Part shown: piece by piece, positions 36,459 to 48,039 of the stretch | Numbering within the stretch: position 1 is the first letter of the stretch | How the letters are laid out: each line of letters begins with the position of its first letter | NCBI GenBank assembly: GCA_026874595.1 | Contig: CM049317.1 | Span: 61,351,618-61,415,617, forward strand | DNA: 64,000 bases | Reading direction: 5' to 3' | From: Sipunculus nudus | Taxonomy: Eukaryota; Annelida; Sipuncula; Golfingiida; Sipunculidae | The notes under the pieces: model-generated | Told to the model about the DNA's origin: nothing | Databases searched by the model: none | Seen by the model: only the letters and a program-made list of their open reading frames with translations | Made by a program: the position numbers and the translations under genes

Positions 36459-37273
36459 TTTAGGCGTGTACATTTTGAGACACAGGTAATAGGAAAAATC
36501 GGCTGAGGCCCACATTACTTTGATGCAGGAAAATCATCTGTTCCCAGCAGGTATTAATATTTTTTTTAATATTTTAAACTAGCGATGCAACATCATTTAT
36601 TTGTTTTATCCTTATAATATTTCCATGAAAAGTACAAAACCCTGGTATAAATCTCAACTGAACATCGAGGACACAGATCTTTAAAGGTCAGGGAGGAGAC
36701 GAATTTAATTTAATAACTACTGCGCAGGACAAATGATCACGTATCTAATCAGCCGGGAACACATGAGGTCACCAGCGAATAGGACACAGTTCTTCTTCCT
36801 ATCTATCCTATCTATTTAAACAAAACCTGTCCCGGGATACTAACGACAGAACCGTTGTCATGGCAGCGGGATGCTGATAAATGATCATGTTTGAGTCCCC
36901 TTATTTCTGACTGACAATCATGACACATGTTGCACAAATGATGTCTAAAACATTTGCTAACACAAGTATCACTTATACGTATTGAGATGACATGATTAAA
37001 CAGTTCTACATATGTGTATAAATGGTGTGATTTTTATTTGTTCACGCTTTATATTAAAATATTTGTGGCCATTATTGTCATACAAGTATTTTCTGATTAT
37101 CTTTTATCTGCTTATTTCCTAAGAACTGTCATTGTACAATATGCTAATATGACATTTTCCCAACACATTGTTAGCATTGTATTGAGAGTATAAGAGAACT
37201 GGAAATAAGGTGCAATTTAAATTTAGTTTCCCATTATGATTATAATTATCCTTAATTATTATTATCATTATCC

Positions 37274-37305
<32 letters not shown>

Positions 37306-37520
37306 CATCATCATCATCATAACAATCTTGCATATTTCATGTTCATGATAGATGACGCTGCAATAATCCCTTCGAGAGAAAATTCAAATTTTTTTTTTCA
37401 GTATTTATTCGAAAATTTTGAAAAGTACGAGCTTAGAGCACACGTAGCATCGTTGCTCACATTTCAAGACAAAAAATGGCCATTTCAGAGAAGAGGCCAC
37501 ACTTTTATTATTACTATTTA

Positions 37521-37578
<58 letters not shown>

Positions 37579-38479
37579 GAATACAAGAAAGCCTCACATT
37601 ATTTGAATGTTTAAAAGTTTGATGTGGCAAAACAATCTTTCAATTTATGCTTACTCCCGCGCTGATTAAAACAAATCAGTTGTGTCAATAAGCGGCTGAA
37701 CTATTTCCCCAGTACTTCTGGACCAACACCGGTGCTAAAATGTTTATAGCAACGCCATATGTATGTGTTTGAATTAATTCATAAAACCAAGTTCGATCGG
37801 AAACCATAAGTGAAGCCCTCTCAGACGGTGATAATGGCCTTCATTTCACGTTTATAATTTGGCGGCAATTACAGATCGTTTGGACATTTGAATATTTAAT
37901 ACATATAGCCTTTGTTTGTGTTGACAATTTTAACAGCAGATGATACTTCATTCCAAAAATTTGCAGCGACAATTTTTTAAATATTTTTTTTCACATAAAT
38001 CGGTAAATATTGACACAGTACGTACCTTAAATTTTACCTATATTTAAACCATGTGACTCGATACTTTTAAAACAAAAGGAGAGAACGAACAACTTATACT
38101 TTGGTTTAAAACCTGCTGATTTCATTGACAAGTCCAAGGACTTCTTTTACACGTATTTATTTTAAGTTGGTACCATTAATATTATAAGGCATATCATAAA
38201 GCTAAACGATGCCGTCAGTTCATGAAGAAGACCTCCTAAATTTGGGATGTATGTAATTATAGTTTGAATAAATATTTCGTTATCTACTGCCGGCGTTTTA
38301 ATTCCTTGTCTCATCTGAAATTATTTTTCCAGACAAAACAAATGGTGATTGTATCGGGAGTAGATGTATGTATGATAGCAGAACCATGTTTTTAAGGCTC
38401 TTCAATAAATTAAGGTTCCAAACAATCTCATATTATTAATTTAACTTCCTCTTTATGAAAACAACCATAGGAGTGTCAC
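36459..38479. other. No gene; (TTA)n tracts at 37,276-37,320 and 37,506-37,578
   Basis: Two TTA microsatellites, the first ending in (ATC)n. Nothing else is recognised. Confidence 0.6.
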
Positions 38480-38650
38480 GTGTCAGGATCAGAGTGTCAT
38501 GGTGAAACCGACAATGTGAAACTGACATGATGAAACTGACACGCTCGAACTGACATGGTGAAACTAACACAATTAAACTGACATGATGACATTGACACGA
38601 GGAAACTTACAAAAATGACACGTGCCAAATAAACACATGAAACTGTCATA
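38480..38650. repeat. ~18-bp degenerate minisatellite
   Basis: Recurrent GAAACTGACATGAT-type words (GTGAAACTGACATG, GAAACTGACACG, GAACTGACATGGTG, AAACTGACATGATG) at about 18-bp intervals, increasingly degenerate to the right. Confidence 0.7.
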
Positions 38651-38848
38651 ATTAAAGGATGTAATTGAATCCAGATGGTTCCTATATTAAATAAAACAAT
38701 ATATACTTCTTTTGGTGAATTGCTATGGTAAATATTGCAAAAGATGAGTCAAATAGCCCAAATGTATACAAGAATTGGCATAGTGACACAAGCTCGGCGT
38801 ATATATCAGGCAGATTAAATCTGGTGTTCTGAAAAATAGATATCATAG

Positions 38849-38851
<3 letters not shown>

Positions 38852-38899
<48 letters not shown>
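38852..38899. repeat. (TA)n microsatellite
   Basis: 48 bp of TA immediately adjoining the 30-bp minisatellite. Confidence 0.95.
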
Positions 38900-38900
<1 letters not shown>

Positions 38901-38902
<2 letters not shown>

Positions 38903-39232
38903 GTGACAGCATGACTCGGAGGGCATTCTTATATGAGAGCATGACTCGGTAGGCGTTCTAATGTGAGTGCATGACTCGGAAGGCATTCTTATGCGACAGC
39001 ATGACTCGGGGGGGGGGGGAGACATTTTTATGTGACAGCAGGACTCGGAAAGCGTTCACATGTGACAGCATTACTCGGAAGGCATTTTAATATGAGTGCA
39101 TGACTCGGAAGGCGTTCTAATGTGACAGCATGACTTGGAAGGCATTCTAATGTGAGAGCATTACTCGGAAGGCATTCCAATGTGACCACATGACTCGGAA
39201 TCCAAGCTGATGTGAAAGCATGACCCAGAATT
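38901..39232. repeat. 30-bp minisatellite, ~11 units
   Basis: The unit ATGTGACAGCATGACTCGGA followed by AGGCATTCTA starts at 38901, 38931 and 38961 and continues to ~39230 with GTGACA/GTGAGT variation. One unit contains a 12-G run (39008-39019). Confidence 0.9.
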
Positions 39233-41252
39233 CTAAACGTACCGCTAGGAGCTACCTTGAGTCGTTATATCATTCATATTGAAGACTGTACTGTGAAGAC
39301 AGTCCATACTATCACAATTATAATGCTTTGCATAGTTAGTTAGTTTAACAATATTTATGACACAGGAATCATTAACATAAAAAAAAATATTTGTGAATGC
39401 ACAAATCTCTACTTCAGAGACGTACAAACTTAGCTGTTAGTTACATAACCCCAGGAAAACATACCTGGATGAGAGTGAAATTCAAGAAACATGCCGAGAT
39501 ATTTACCACTATGTTACCACTGGTATCTGCTGCGCATATGATGGATAATTTAAAAAGGAAAAATAATATTTAACAGTTAGTCTGATATATTCTAAGTTAC
39601 ACGACACCTAGAACCGGCAAAACGTGGTCAGTAATGACGAAAATAATTGTTTTCAACTCGGTTTTTGACCTGGCAAAAGATGCCACTCTCTATATTCTCA
39701 TGCCACGGGGGCGGGGAAGTCAGTTGTTTCGCTAATAATTACAAAGTGCTTGTATCTCTAATTCCTGAAACAAAAATGCATTGCTCTAGGATTTCTTTTC
39801 AATCACAGGCCTAACTAAAAAGCAGTCAGAGGTAGCACACCTCCGCCAAGGCAGCTCATTGCCCCCATATGGCATAGTCATAAATGTGTCATAAACACCG
39901 CAGGGTAATAACTGAATTATTTAGCATTTTGACTCTGAGCGCCACTCTAGTGGCAACAAAATTAAGGCAGCTCATTTTTTAAATAAAATTAATCTCCACC
40001 AATTCAACAGAAAAAACACATGCATTTTTTGTCCGATTGTCCATTAGTGCGACAGCCCCTATCCCCCTCCCCCCCCCCCCCCCGCATACTGTTTCCGTCA
40101 GCCCATTATTCAGACGGCTGTGAGACCAATGATACGTCCAACCAATGGGCTGTCGAACCAATAAGCAATAACTCAAATACTCACAATGTAGGTGGCTCCA
40201 ATTTCCCATCGCAAATCTGAAAGCCTGTAGGCCAGCATAAGTACCCGGACGATTAACATTTATTTCCTACCCTATACCGTTAGGTCGTACGGTTTCATTT
40301 GCTATGTTATTATTTCCCCGGACAACCTCCGTCGGCTAACCTGGGCAAAATTCGAAAAAGCGTGCTAATCTGTTGCCTAATCGCTCCTGAGCCAAGCCAG
40401 CAAAACGGTACCTTGTCATCTAAATTATGATTAAAACTAGTTTCGTAACAGTTGCATGGTTGATAGATTAGATCGTGCGCATTATGCCTGGCTTAGCTGA
40501 AGTGAAGAGGAAGCAAGTCTACCGTAAGGACGACATTTAACCATTTATCCTGAAAGTGAATGCCTGCCCTAGAATACAAGTAAAGACGGGTTCACTTGCT
40601 GTCGGTGTCACAGGAAAGTCACAGTTGTTTTTCGATATGGGTCAGCCCTATATAATCCGATACCTATATTATCCAAACCCTTGTGTTATGTTTGCTTTTA
40701 CGGATCAATAAGAGACATAGGTGTCCAGTACAAAAGAAACAAGATTTTGTTGTGTTTGTGGGGTAATGAATTTACCAGATCTATTTTTTTTTTCACAAAA
40801 AAAAACTTTATGCGCATGTGTTATTTTCCCTGAAACAATTGTTACAGAATATTGTTTAATGGTGTAAATCTAAGCTCTGTACATTTATACCTGCGCCGCT
40901 GGTGTATTTAGAAGACCCGGGGACCTGGTTTCACTTCCCACACTCCCTGAACTGTATACTCGTATGATTCTGCGAAGAGGAGTCCTAAATAGTAGTCCTG
41001 CCTGGGCTTTAGTAATTAACGTTTACTACTAAAATGCTTAATATAAAACATGATTCCATGTACCGATAGACGTATCCCAGTACCAGCTTTTATCACTACT
41101 CAGTCAACCAGAGAGCCGTACTCTGGTTATGACGTTTGCCGCTATGTTACAGTGCCCGTTGCGACTCAGCAAAGTAAGTTTGATGGTTCTGTTAGTGAAC
41201 GTAGGAATTATGTTTTAACCATGGCATCGACTGGGCCAGTCTAGGAAAAAAA
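39233..41252. other. No recognised gene; C-run at 40,069-40,083
   Basis: A 15-C tract lies at 40069-40083. A palindrome GCCACT-CT-AGTGGC lies near 39940-39953. No coding exon is supported. Confidence 0.5.
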
Positions 41253-41476
41253 ATTGGTATTTAGGAACAAGTACTGGGTAACATAGGTACGGGGATGTTT
41301 TGGGGAGTATAAGTACTGGGGAACATAGGTACCAGAGAACAGGTACTAGGGAACACAGTTACCGGGGAACACAGGTACCTGGGAACATAGAAACCGGGGA
41401 ACATTGGTACTAGAAACATTGGTACTGGGTAACTTAGTCACAGGGAAAGATAGTTACCGATGAAGATAGTTATACA
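41253..41476. repeat. ~20-bp degenerate minisatellite
   Basis: Variants of GGTACTGGGGAACATA recur roughly ten times (for example 41312, 41341, 41370, 41405), with spacing near 18-20 bp. Confidence 0.75.
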
Positions 41477-42762
41477 AAAAGTAAAATTTAGGTGCACTGC
41501 GAAAGCAAAAGAAATCTTTAGTACACAATATATTAACCATATTTAAATCATGACATTATCTACAAAAGGGTCCGACATTGTTTTCCCTATCATACCGGCT
41601 ATCCCTGCTAGCCACAAGTGTGAGGAAATTTCAGAAAAAAAAACCTATTTTACATTAATATAGAATGGTCTTTTCAAAAGATTTTAATATATTTTTTAAA
41701 CTTAGGGGAACGCTACCATTGTCTGTCATTAAAAAACCATGCATTTAATGTCTGCTTTTAAATGCAATCATACAATAATTCTTTATGGCCCAGTATATGA
41801 CTTCTGTTTGCACAAAATTTTTTATATAGCCTTTGCTGCTGCGGAAGTAAACCCCACATGCGAAATAAATAAGAAATTATGACCACGGTTTAGGATATGC
41901 AGATTTGCTTGAACCTGAAGGACGATTAGTCATACAAAGGAGATAACCGGTTGAAATAAATTTTCACCAAATGCGGCTGGGGCGACTCATATTCACTAAA
42001 GTTAAAGACCTTGCACGTTGCCAAAGCGGATTTAGCACCACCTTGATGAAAGTACGTCAAGGCCGTAAAGCAAGTTTATTTGAAAATCTAAAGGTCTAAC
42101 ACATTAACAACCGGAGCGCGTCATTCCGTCAGTCCCAACTGTCAAATATATCAACTCCATTCCACAGATTGAGCCCCACTCGGCCGGGTTTTCATGGAGT
42201 GGCTGGGTCCCCGGCAGCGCCTGGTGGACAGGGTGATGGTCATGTTCACAGGGAAAAATAATTAAATGGATTCTCCTAGCTCGTACATCATGCAGACCTT
42301 TCTGTGAATGAACAGGGGAAGTCGGATGGAATACTATGAAATGCTTTAAAATGAGCATTCATAGGAAAAGGTCTTCGCACGAGGAATACATACTGTATTC
42401 TCGTTTTAACTTATCTAATATTTAACTATATAACATTATATGTAACTACTAAAATATATGTATATATATATATCTATGAAATTATAATCGTGTAATCGTA
42501 TACTATGTAGTCCTTTATAAATTATAACTAAATTTTATAATTGTTTAATTAAGTAATTATTTCTATAACTATATAAAATTATATATAATCATTTTTTTAA
42601 TTATTATTATATTTTATAATTATATAATTATTTTGGAATTTTTTTGGCACTTGGGCATTAAACGGATTAGATAATTTTGTAGTTTTGGATACCTCTTTTT
42701 TACCAATGATCCCCTATCTCTGATAGAGAAAGAAAGTTTGCTTGATGTTGAACTGTGTTTTG
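41477..42762. other. No recognised gene; AT-rich low-complexity tail
   Basis: No exon. From about 42400 to 42640 the sequence is very AT-rich with TATAATTATATAATT-type words. Confidence 0.5.
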
Positions 42763-42777
42763 TATGTGTGTGTGTGC

Positions 42778-42863
<86 letters not shown>
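42763..42863. repeat. Compound (TG)n-(AG)n microsatellite
   Basis: TG repeats (42763-42793) pass directly into ~35 AG repeats (42794-42863). Glu-Arg and Ser-Leu open frames across it are artefacts. Confidence 0.95.
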
Positions 42864-42866
<3 letters not shown>

Positions 42867-43229
42867 GCAAATGTGAGATGATACATTGTGCCTACTCCTC
42901 TTTCATTTTTTCTCTGTCCAGAAAAGAGTTTGAGGGTTCATGTGTTCAACTAAGTGTTTAAAGCATTAAAACCAGGAAACGTCAGATATAAAAACCTTAT
43001 TTATTGCTTCTGGGAGAGTCTGAATTCAATTGCAAGGTTTTCCGTTTGTATAAATTACTCGTATATGAAGTTTTGGTTGATATTTATTAGAAGTCATGTC
43101 ATGCCTTCAGACGGGTATTTATGAATCATGTATGTGTTCAAGTAAATAAAACATTGATACATTTCTCCCGTGTATATGACTTTAGAATACATCTAATGAG
43201 AAAAACCAAGCCCTCCGGATTTTGCAGAG

Positions 43230-43625
43230 AGGTGCTTTGGGAGCTGAGCGGTATAACGGTTGGCCCTCTCCCCTCGCGACCAGGGTTCGATCCCAGGTGC
43301 TGCCATAAGAGTGGCTGTAGTGGTCCGTGCAAGGTCGGTGATTCTCTCCGGGTTCTCCGGCATCCTCCACCTCTGTCACTTCGATCTTCAACTCTGTCAA
43401 AATCTTCAATTTTAGCCTTAAATATCTAACTGTATACCGACTCAATCTTTCAAACATTCGTTGCTGAGGGAGCCAGTGCGGGCCGAAAATTTCGGAGACC
43501 TGTGACTGGCTCAAGCTCCGACTTCACTTTCAGTCAGTCAGTCACTCTGCAGATAACGAAGGCCGTTAAAAGACCTTTTCCAGCACACTATCGACACCTG
43601 CCGTCGGTGATTGATATAGGTGTTC
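43230..43625 (+). mobile_element. tRNA-derived SINE 1
   Basis: The head has an A-box-like TGAGCGGTATAACGGTTGG (43245-43263) and a B box GGTTCGATCCC (43284-43294), spaced as in tRNA genes, forming an internal RNA polymerase III promoter. The body continues with a GGGTTCTCCGGCATCCTCC segment of the type seen in several invertebrate SINEs, then GCCGTTAAAAGACC. A potential end hairpin GACACCT...AGGTGT lies at about 43594-43621. Boundaries are approximate; no clear target-site duplication was read. Confidence 0.75.
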
Positions 43626-43789
43626 GGCTTTGATATAATAGCGAGTAGAAATATCTTAAGTTGTTACATATTAGGATAAACTATTCAATACAGTCCTTAG
43701 GACAGCATCGGGGGCATTTTTGACCAAATGTATACAATTGCCAAGCGATCGTAGGAACACCCTGCCCCGCCCGGGCCGGCTACTGAGCA
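43626..43789. other. Short spacer, nothing recognised
   Basis: Unique-looking sequence between the SINE and the family Y fragment. Confidence 0.5.
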
Positions 43790-43880
43790 ATATTCAGGGA
43801 TCGGCTATGGTATGTACGACCTCGAGAATAAGAGCGAGGTAAAAAATAAAGATCAGGTGTAAGTTTGTGACCTTGGAATA
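43790..43880 (-). repeat. Dispersed repeat family Y, copy 2 (inverted)
   Basis: The reverse complement reads ACCTGATCTTTATTTTTTAC, CTTATTCTCGAGGTCGTACA and TACCATAGCCGATCCCTGA, aligning with 24400-24480 (ACCTGATATTTATTTTGACC, CTTATTCCCAAGGTCGTACA, TTCCATAGCC). Only the 3' half of the family is recognisable. Confidence 0.55.
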
Positions 43881-44902
43881 ATATCGTGATCAAATTTCAG
43901 CCATACTGGAGATTTAGTGCAAACAGATAATGGCGAAAGAAAGAAGAAAGGAAAGAAGAGGAAAAATATCCTTTCTGCTTGGGGGGGGGGGGACTTATGA
44001 GGATCCACCGACTACGATAGTTTATTCGAGGATGGATTAAGCAACGAACTCAATAACCCATGTAAGCCTTCTGTAGGGGAAGGGCTTAGATAAGAGTGTG
44101 CCTGGGTAAACACGATGCTCATTCTCAGCGAGGTCCCATGAACGATGCAGGTCCAGTCATTATTTTGATTTCCTATTGTTTCGTTCCTATGCATGAACCA
44201 TTCTACCATCAGCAAAATTAAATTATATTTGTTAATATTGCTTATTATAATGTATGCCGCTACCAAATACAATTGGCAAACTGTTGATGTGGGGATATTG
44301 GGGGGGGGGGGGGGGGTAGTCCCCTCACTCATTTAGTTATTTTTCATACATTTTTACTGACACGTACAACAGACTGAAGCAGTAAGAATAAACCCCTCCC
44401 TTCCCAAAAAGTTTGGAGTCGCCTCTGCACTGTGAAGGAATGAAAAAAAATGATAATTAACGAAGGCCTTTAGCTTAAATTATACCCACGCATTTTTAAA
44501 ACTTATCTTTATTTCGAGAATCATCCAATATGATTGTTCCAATATTTGACTAAATATAAAAATCAGATGATTTTCCGTGGGCGAAACTTAATTTTGATAT
44601 GCTTCAGATGTATTAGCAAGCCTTCTGAATTATAGGGCGATATATCAAATTATTATGTTTATATTGTAATACAGCGCCGATTGTACATCAAAATTACCAT
44701 CAGAAAGGCGTCTTCGTGTCGTTTTAAATTACGTTCGTGCTGAGATGTTGACACATTAGGTCTTATCAACTAAGCTAGCACAATTCACACCAAAGAAATG
44801 AGGGCAGTAAGTTGAACTTTACTGCATTCTTGATTATGAGCTGTTGGTACGTTTTTGTAAAGATATACAGAAACTAATCGGCCCTTGTGTGCCCTATGAA
44901 GC
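43881..44902. other. No gene; oligo-G tracts at 43,981-43,992 and 44,300-44,316
   Basis: Two G runs (12 and 17). The remainder is AT-rich without recognised content. Confidence 0.55.
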
Positions 44903-44907
44903 TATAT

Positions 44908-44964
<57 letters not shown>
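44903..44964. repeat. (TA)n microsatellite
   Basis: 62 bp of TA with one AAT break, abutting family X copy 1. Confidence 0.95.
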
Positions 44965-44966
<2 letters not shown>

Positions 44967-44969
44967 CCA

Positions 44970-45480
44970 TAGCGGCATAAGAATGTCGGGTGAATTTACG
45001 GGTACGACCAAACACGGTAAGTTACGAACTGTCATCATGGGAAGTCAAGGATAATCGCAAAACGGTCGTTTGACAAATCACTGGTCATCGCTGGTGGTTG
45101 GACGTTCGCACGAGGTAAAACTAGCGAGAAGAGGTCTATGATCCTACACAAAAACCATCCTACGTCTGGTGTTATCGTGGATTGTCACAACTGATCGTCT
45201 TTAGGCGATGGCAGATTTCCGTACAACTGTCAGACAATCTTAATTGCCCAGTTGCATATAACAATATACCACTACGAGTACGAAAAACGATCGGTCGTAC
45301 GACAACCGTACGTAGTGCGGCGGCTAATGGAAAAATTGTTCAAATTATGATAAAAGTACCAAAATTGGTACAGTTGTAGTATTGTACACTGGTCTTCAAT
45401 TGAGAAATAGTTCCACAAAATATTCATGGTATATCAGGGGTGGATCCTGCAATCAATTTGGGGGTACCAATGAATAAATT
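44970..45480 (+). mobile_element. Family X repeat, copy 1
   Basis: The right half aligns with the reverse complement of 50390-50580: GTGCGGCGGCTAATGG, AAATTGTTCAAATTATGATA, AAAGTACCAAAATTGGT, TAGTTCCACAAAAT, then GGGGTGGATCCT and TTTGGGGGTACC in the same order. The left half is dense in TACGA, TCGTA and TCGCA words, like the elements at 11.5 and 14.6 kb. No transposase. Ends are undefined. Confidence 0.65.
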
Positions 45481-45920
45481 AAATAATCGATAAATAATGT
45501 CTAATCTCAAAGTGTTCGATCTAGGCCTTTATTTTGCAGCACATGGAAAGCAGAAGTCTGCTGATGCTCAAAATTTACTTTCAAGTAAAGTTAATTCAGT
45601 TTAACAAGCGACCTGCTATAGTTATAATTGAGCAGGATGTATTTATTTATCAAGTATTGTGCAGAACTAACGCGATATAGCACGTCTTTTTAATTTTGTT
45701 AACATGTGTATATCACAAACATGTTTCATGTAAATTTTAACAAACGTAGGCTTAGCATTAATTGAATAATTAACTAAATAAAGGTTGTGGTGGCAGCATG
45801 AATTATTACATGGATATAAATATAAATATTTATGTTTGTCAATCAACTTACTAAAGAGCAAGTTAATTATTCAGTAAAAATGTTTCGGAAGTCTGCCTGT
45901 CTACTTTTCCTGTTCTTATG
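45481..45920. other. No recognised gene
   Basis: AT-rich spacer between family X and the 148-bp satellite. Confidence 0.5.
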
Positions 45921-46600
45921 AGGGCTCTATAGACCTACTGAATTACAGACCTGTCAGAATTCAAATGTGGCCACCACAGCCCAATCGCTGATTTTCTTTC
46001 GCACGTGATAATTCAACAACAACAACATACTTCAGCTTTCCCAAATTCACAGGGATGATTGGTACATACTAGGGTGTCAGACCTATTGAATTACAGACTT
46101 GTCGGAATTCCAATATGGCCACCAGATCATCATGGGTGATTTTCTTTCGCACCGGATATCTCAACAAGAACAAGTTTGATCTTTATCATTTTCTCCGGGA
46201 TCATTGGTGCCTATGCGGACCCAATCAATCCCTTTCAAATAACAGACCTGTCAGAATTCCAATATGGCTCCCAGAGCACAATTGGGTATTTTCTTTTAAG
46301 CGCGATATCTCAACAAGAACAAGCTTGATCTATCTCATTTACTCACAGATGATTGGTGCTTATAAGGGCTCCATCTCTATCGAATCACAGACCTGTCAGA
46401 ATTCCAACATGGCCACCAGAGCTCTATCGTTGATTTTCTTTCGCAACAATATGCTTGATCTTTATCAAATTCACAGGAATCATTAGTGCCCAAGATTTAT
46501 TCTGACCTATTGAAATACATATTTGCTCAAAATCAAATATGGCCAACAGACTACAGTCCTTGATTTTCAATTGCACCCATTATTTCAGACATATCTTCTT
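45921..46600. repeat. ~148-bp tandem repeat, 5 diverged copies
   Basis: The landmark ACAGACCTGTCAGAATTC (or close variant) occurs at 45945, 46093, 46242 and 46387, and a weaker fifth copy aligns at about 46517, giving spacings of 148, 149, 145 and ~130. Other shared words are ATGGCCACCA, TTGATTTTCTTTCGCAC, ATCTCAACAAGAACAAG and GATTGGTGC. An open frame of 123 codons (46115-46486) runs through it, but its peptide merely mirrors the repeat. Confidence 0.85.
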
Positions 46601-46734
46601 TAATATTATTTGACCAGTAGGATTTTTTCCCTCATGCATATTGATAAAAACCTGTTCTGTTTGTCATATTTTTCAACTTTAACTTAATTTTTCACCCATA
46701 TGTAAACTAGTCCAGAAGAAGCAGAAATACTAAT

Positions 46735-47640
46735 GCAGAAATAGCAACATGGAATTCACGTGGACATAAGAACAAAATTAAATCAGTAGAAGTTAAAGAA
46801 TTAATAAATAGTCACAAGAACAAAATTAAATCAGTAGAAGTTAAAGAATTGATAAATAGTCACAGTATTGTATGTATCACTGAGAATTTGGCAACCATGG
46901 GTGATATTTTTTCTGATGCATTCAACGGGCATATGGTTAGAGAATAGTCAGGGCAGAGAGTACATGGAAAGTAGGGGTCTTAGTATGTGCAAGATAAATT
47001 AAAGGGTATGATGGTACCTTTATTAATGAAAATAAAGATTTTGCCATTGTTTGCTGCTATATTGCGCCAGCAGGTTCTTCATTCTATGTGGATGGAGATG
47101 AAAGAAATGGAATCAACAGGCTGGAAAATTTATTAGCAGATACTTTAGCAGAATTTGATGAATTTAATTTAATTTTCATTGGTGATTTGAATGCTAGAAC
47201 TGTAAATATAACAGATATACCAGGAGACTTAATTATGTGTTTAACTCCTTTTTGTAGCAGTGTAGTTGATTATGTAATTGTCAGTAGTTGTCTACTTCAT
47301 AAGGTAGACTGATCCTGTGTATTATCAGATGGTCCGTCCGATCACTTTCCTTTAAGCTGTTCACTTAATATTATCAGACCAAGGAAAGAACCTTCGAATG
47401 AACACATATGCGAACTGACAAAATGGGTAAAATTTTATCAGACTGGTGAAGATAAAACAAATATTTCAAAATCATTAGAACAAACAGATTGTGCGTTACT
47501 TTTCAACACATTTAATGAAACCTTAGAAACATATCCGGACAAAGCAAGTGAGGCATTGGTTAGTATTTATCAAAATATATCCTACAGAAATAAACAAAAC
47601 TTCCGAGACAACATAAAACTAAAGCAGCCAGAATAGTGGG
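46735..47640 (+). pseudogene. LINE endonuclease domain, broken
   Basis: It reads NIATWNSRGH near 46742, the catalytic Glu in CITEN (46882-46884), GDLNAR (47181-47198) and PSDHFPL with the catalytic Asp-His (47337-47345). These are the metal-binding and catalytic blocks of the exonuclease/endonuclease/phosphatase fold. The nicking enzyme would open the target DNA to prime reverse transcription. Stops break the frame (for example near 46945 and 47311) and the frame changes several times. An in-frame 48-bp tandem duplication sits between the first and second motifs (46765-46860). Confidence 0.85.
46765..46860 (+). repeat. 48-bp in-frame tandem duplication within the LINE
   Basis: Two copies of a 48-bp unit (CAYAAGAACAAAATTAAATC, then AGTAGAAGTTAAAGAATT and RATAAATAGT) differ at only two positions. 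Being 16 codons long it preserves the reading frame. Confidence 0.9.
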
Positions 47641-48039
47641 ACAAAGAATGTGAATTTTGGAAAAATGAAAAATATATAGCTTTGAATAACTATAGATGTA
47701 CAATATAAGATGGCGACTTACTTAATTATTAACAAACAAAACAGAGGTTTAAAATATTATGTGAAGAAAAGAAGGCAATCATCCAAGCCTCAGAGGTGCA
47801 AAAGGTGATAGGTGCAAAAGACATGATTCCCCTGTGAAACACTGTGATTTCACTGTGAAAAAAAACATGAGTTTTTAAATAAAAAGAAAATTGCTACAAC
47901 TGTAGAACCGGTACGTTGGTACAAACATTTTAAAGAACTTTCGAATTCATCGACACATGAAATTAATCAAGAGTTTTAGAATCATACTCTGGAATATTTA
48001 AAAAATGTATAAGAAAATGAAAATGATACAGAGCTTGAT

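Noticed and set aside
38901-39232. A CRISPR array (30-bp repeats)
   Set aside because: The 30-bp units are directly adjacent, without unique spacers, in a eukaryotic minisatellite.
39935-39960. A CTCF insulator site
   Set aside because: GCGCCACTCTAGTGGC is close to the vertebrate consensus but carries an extra base in the core; it is better described as a short palindrome.
42755-42961. An Arg-Glu-rich protein
   Set aside because: It is the translation of the (TG)n-(AG)n microsatellite.
46115-46486. A 123-codon protein with internal repeats
   Set aside because: It merely reads through the diverged 148-bp tandem repeat; the repeat lengths are not multiples of three and the frame is lost in other copies.
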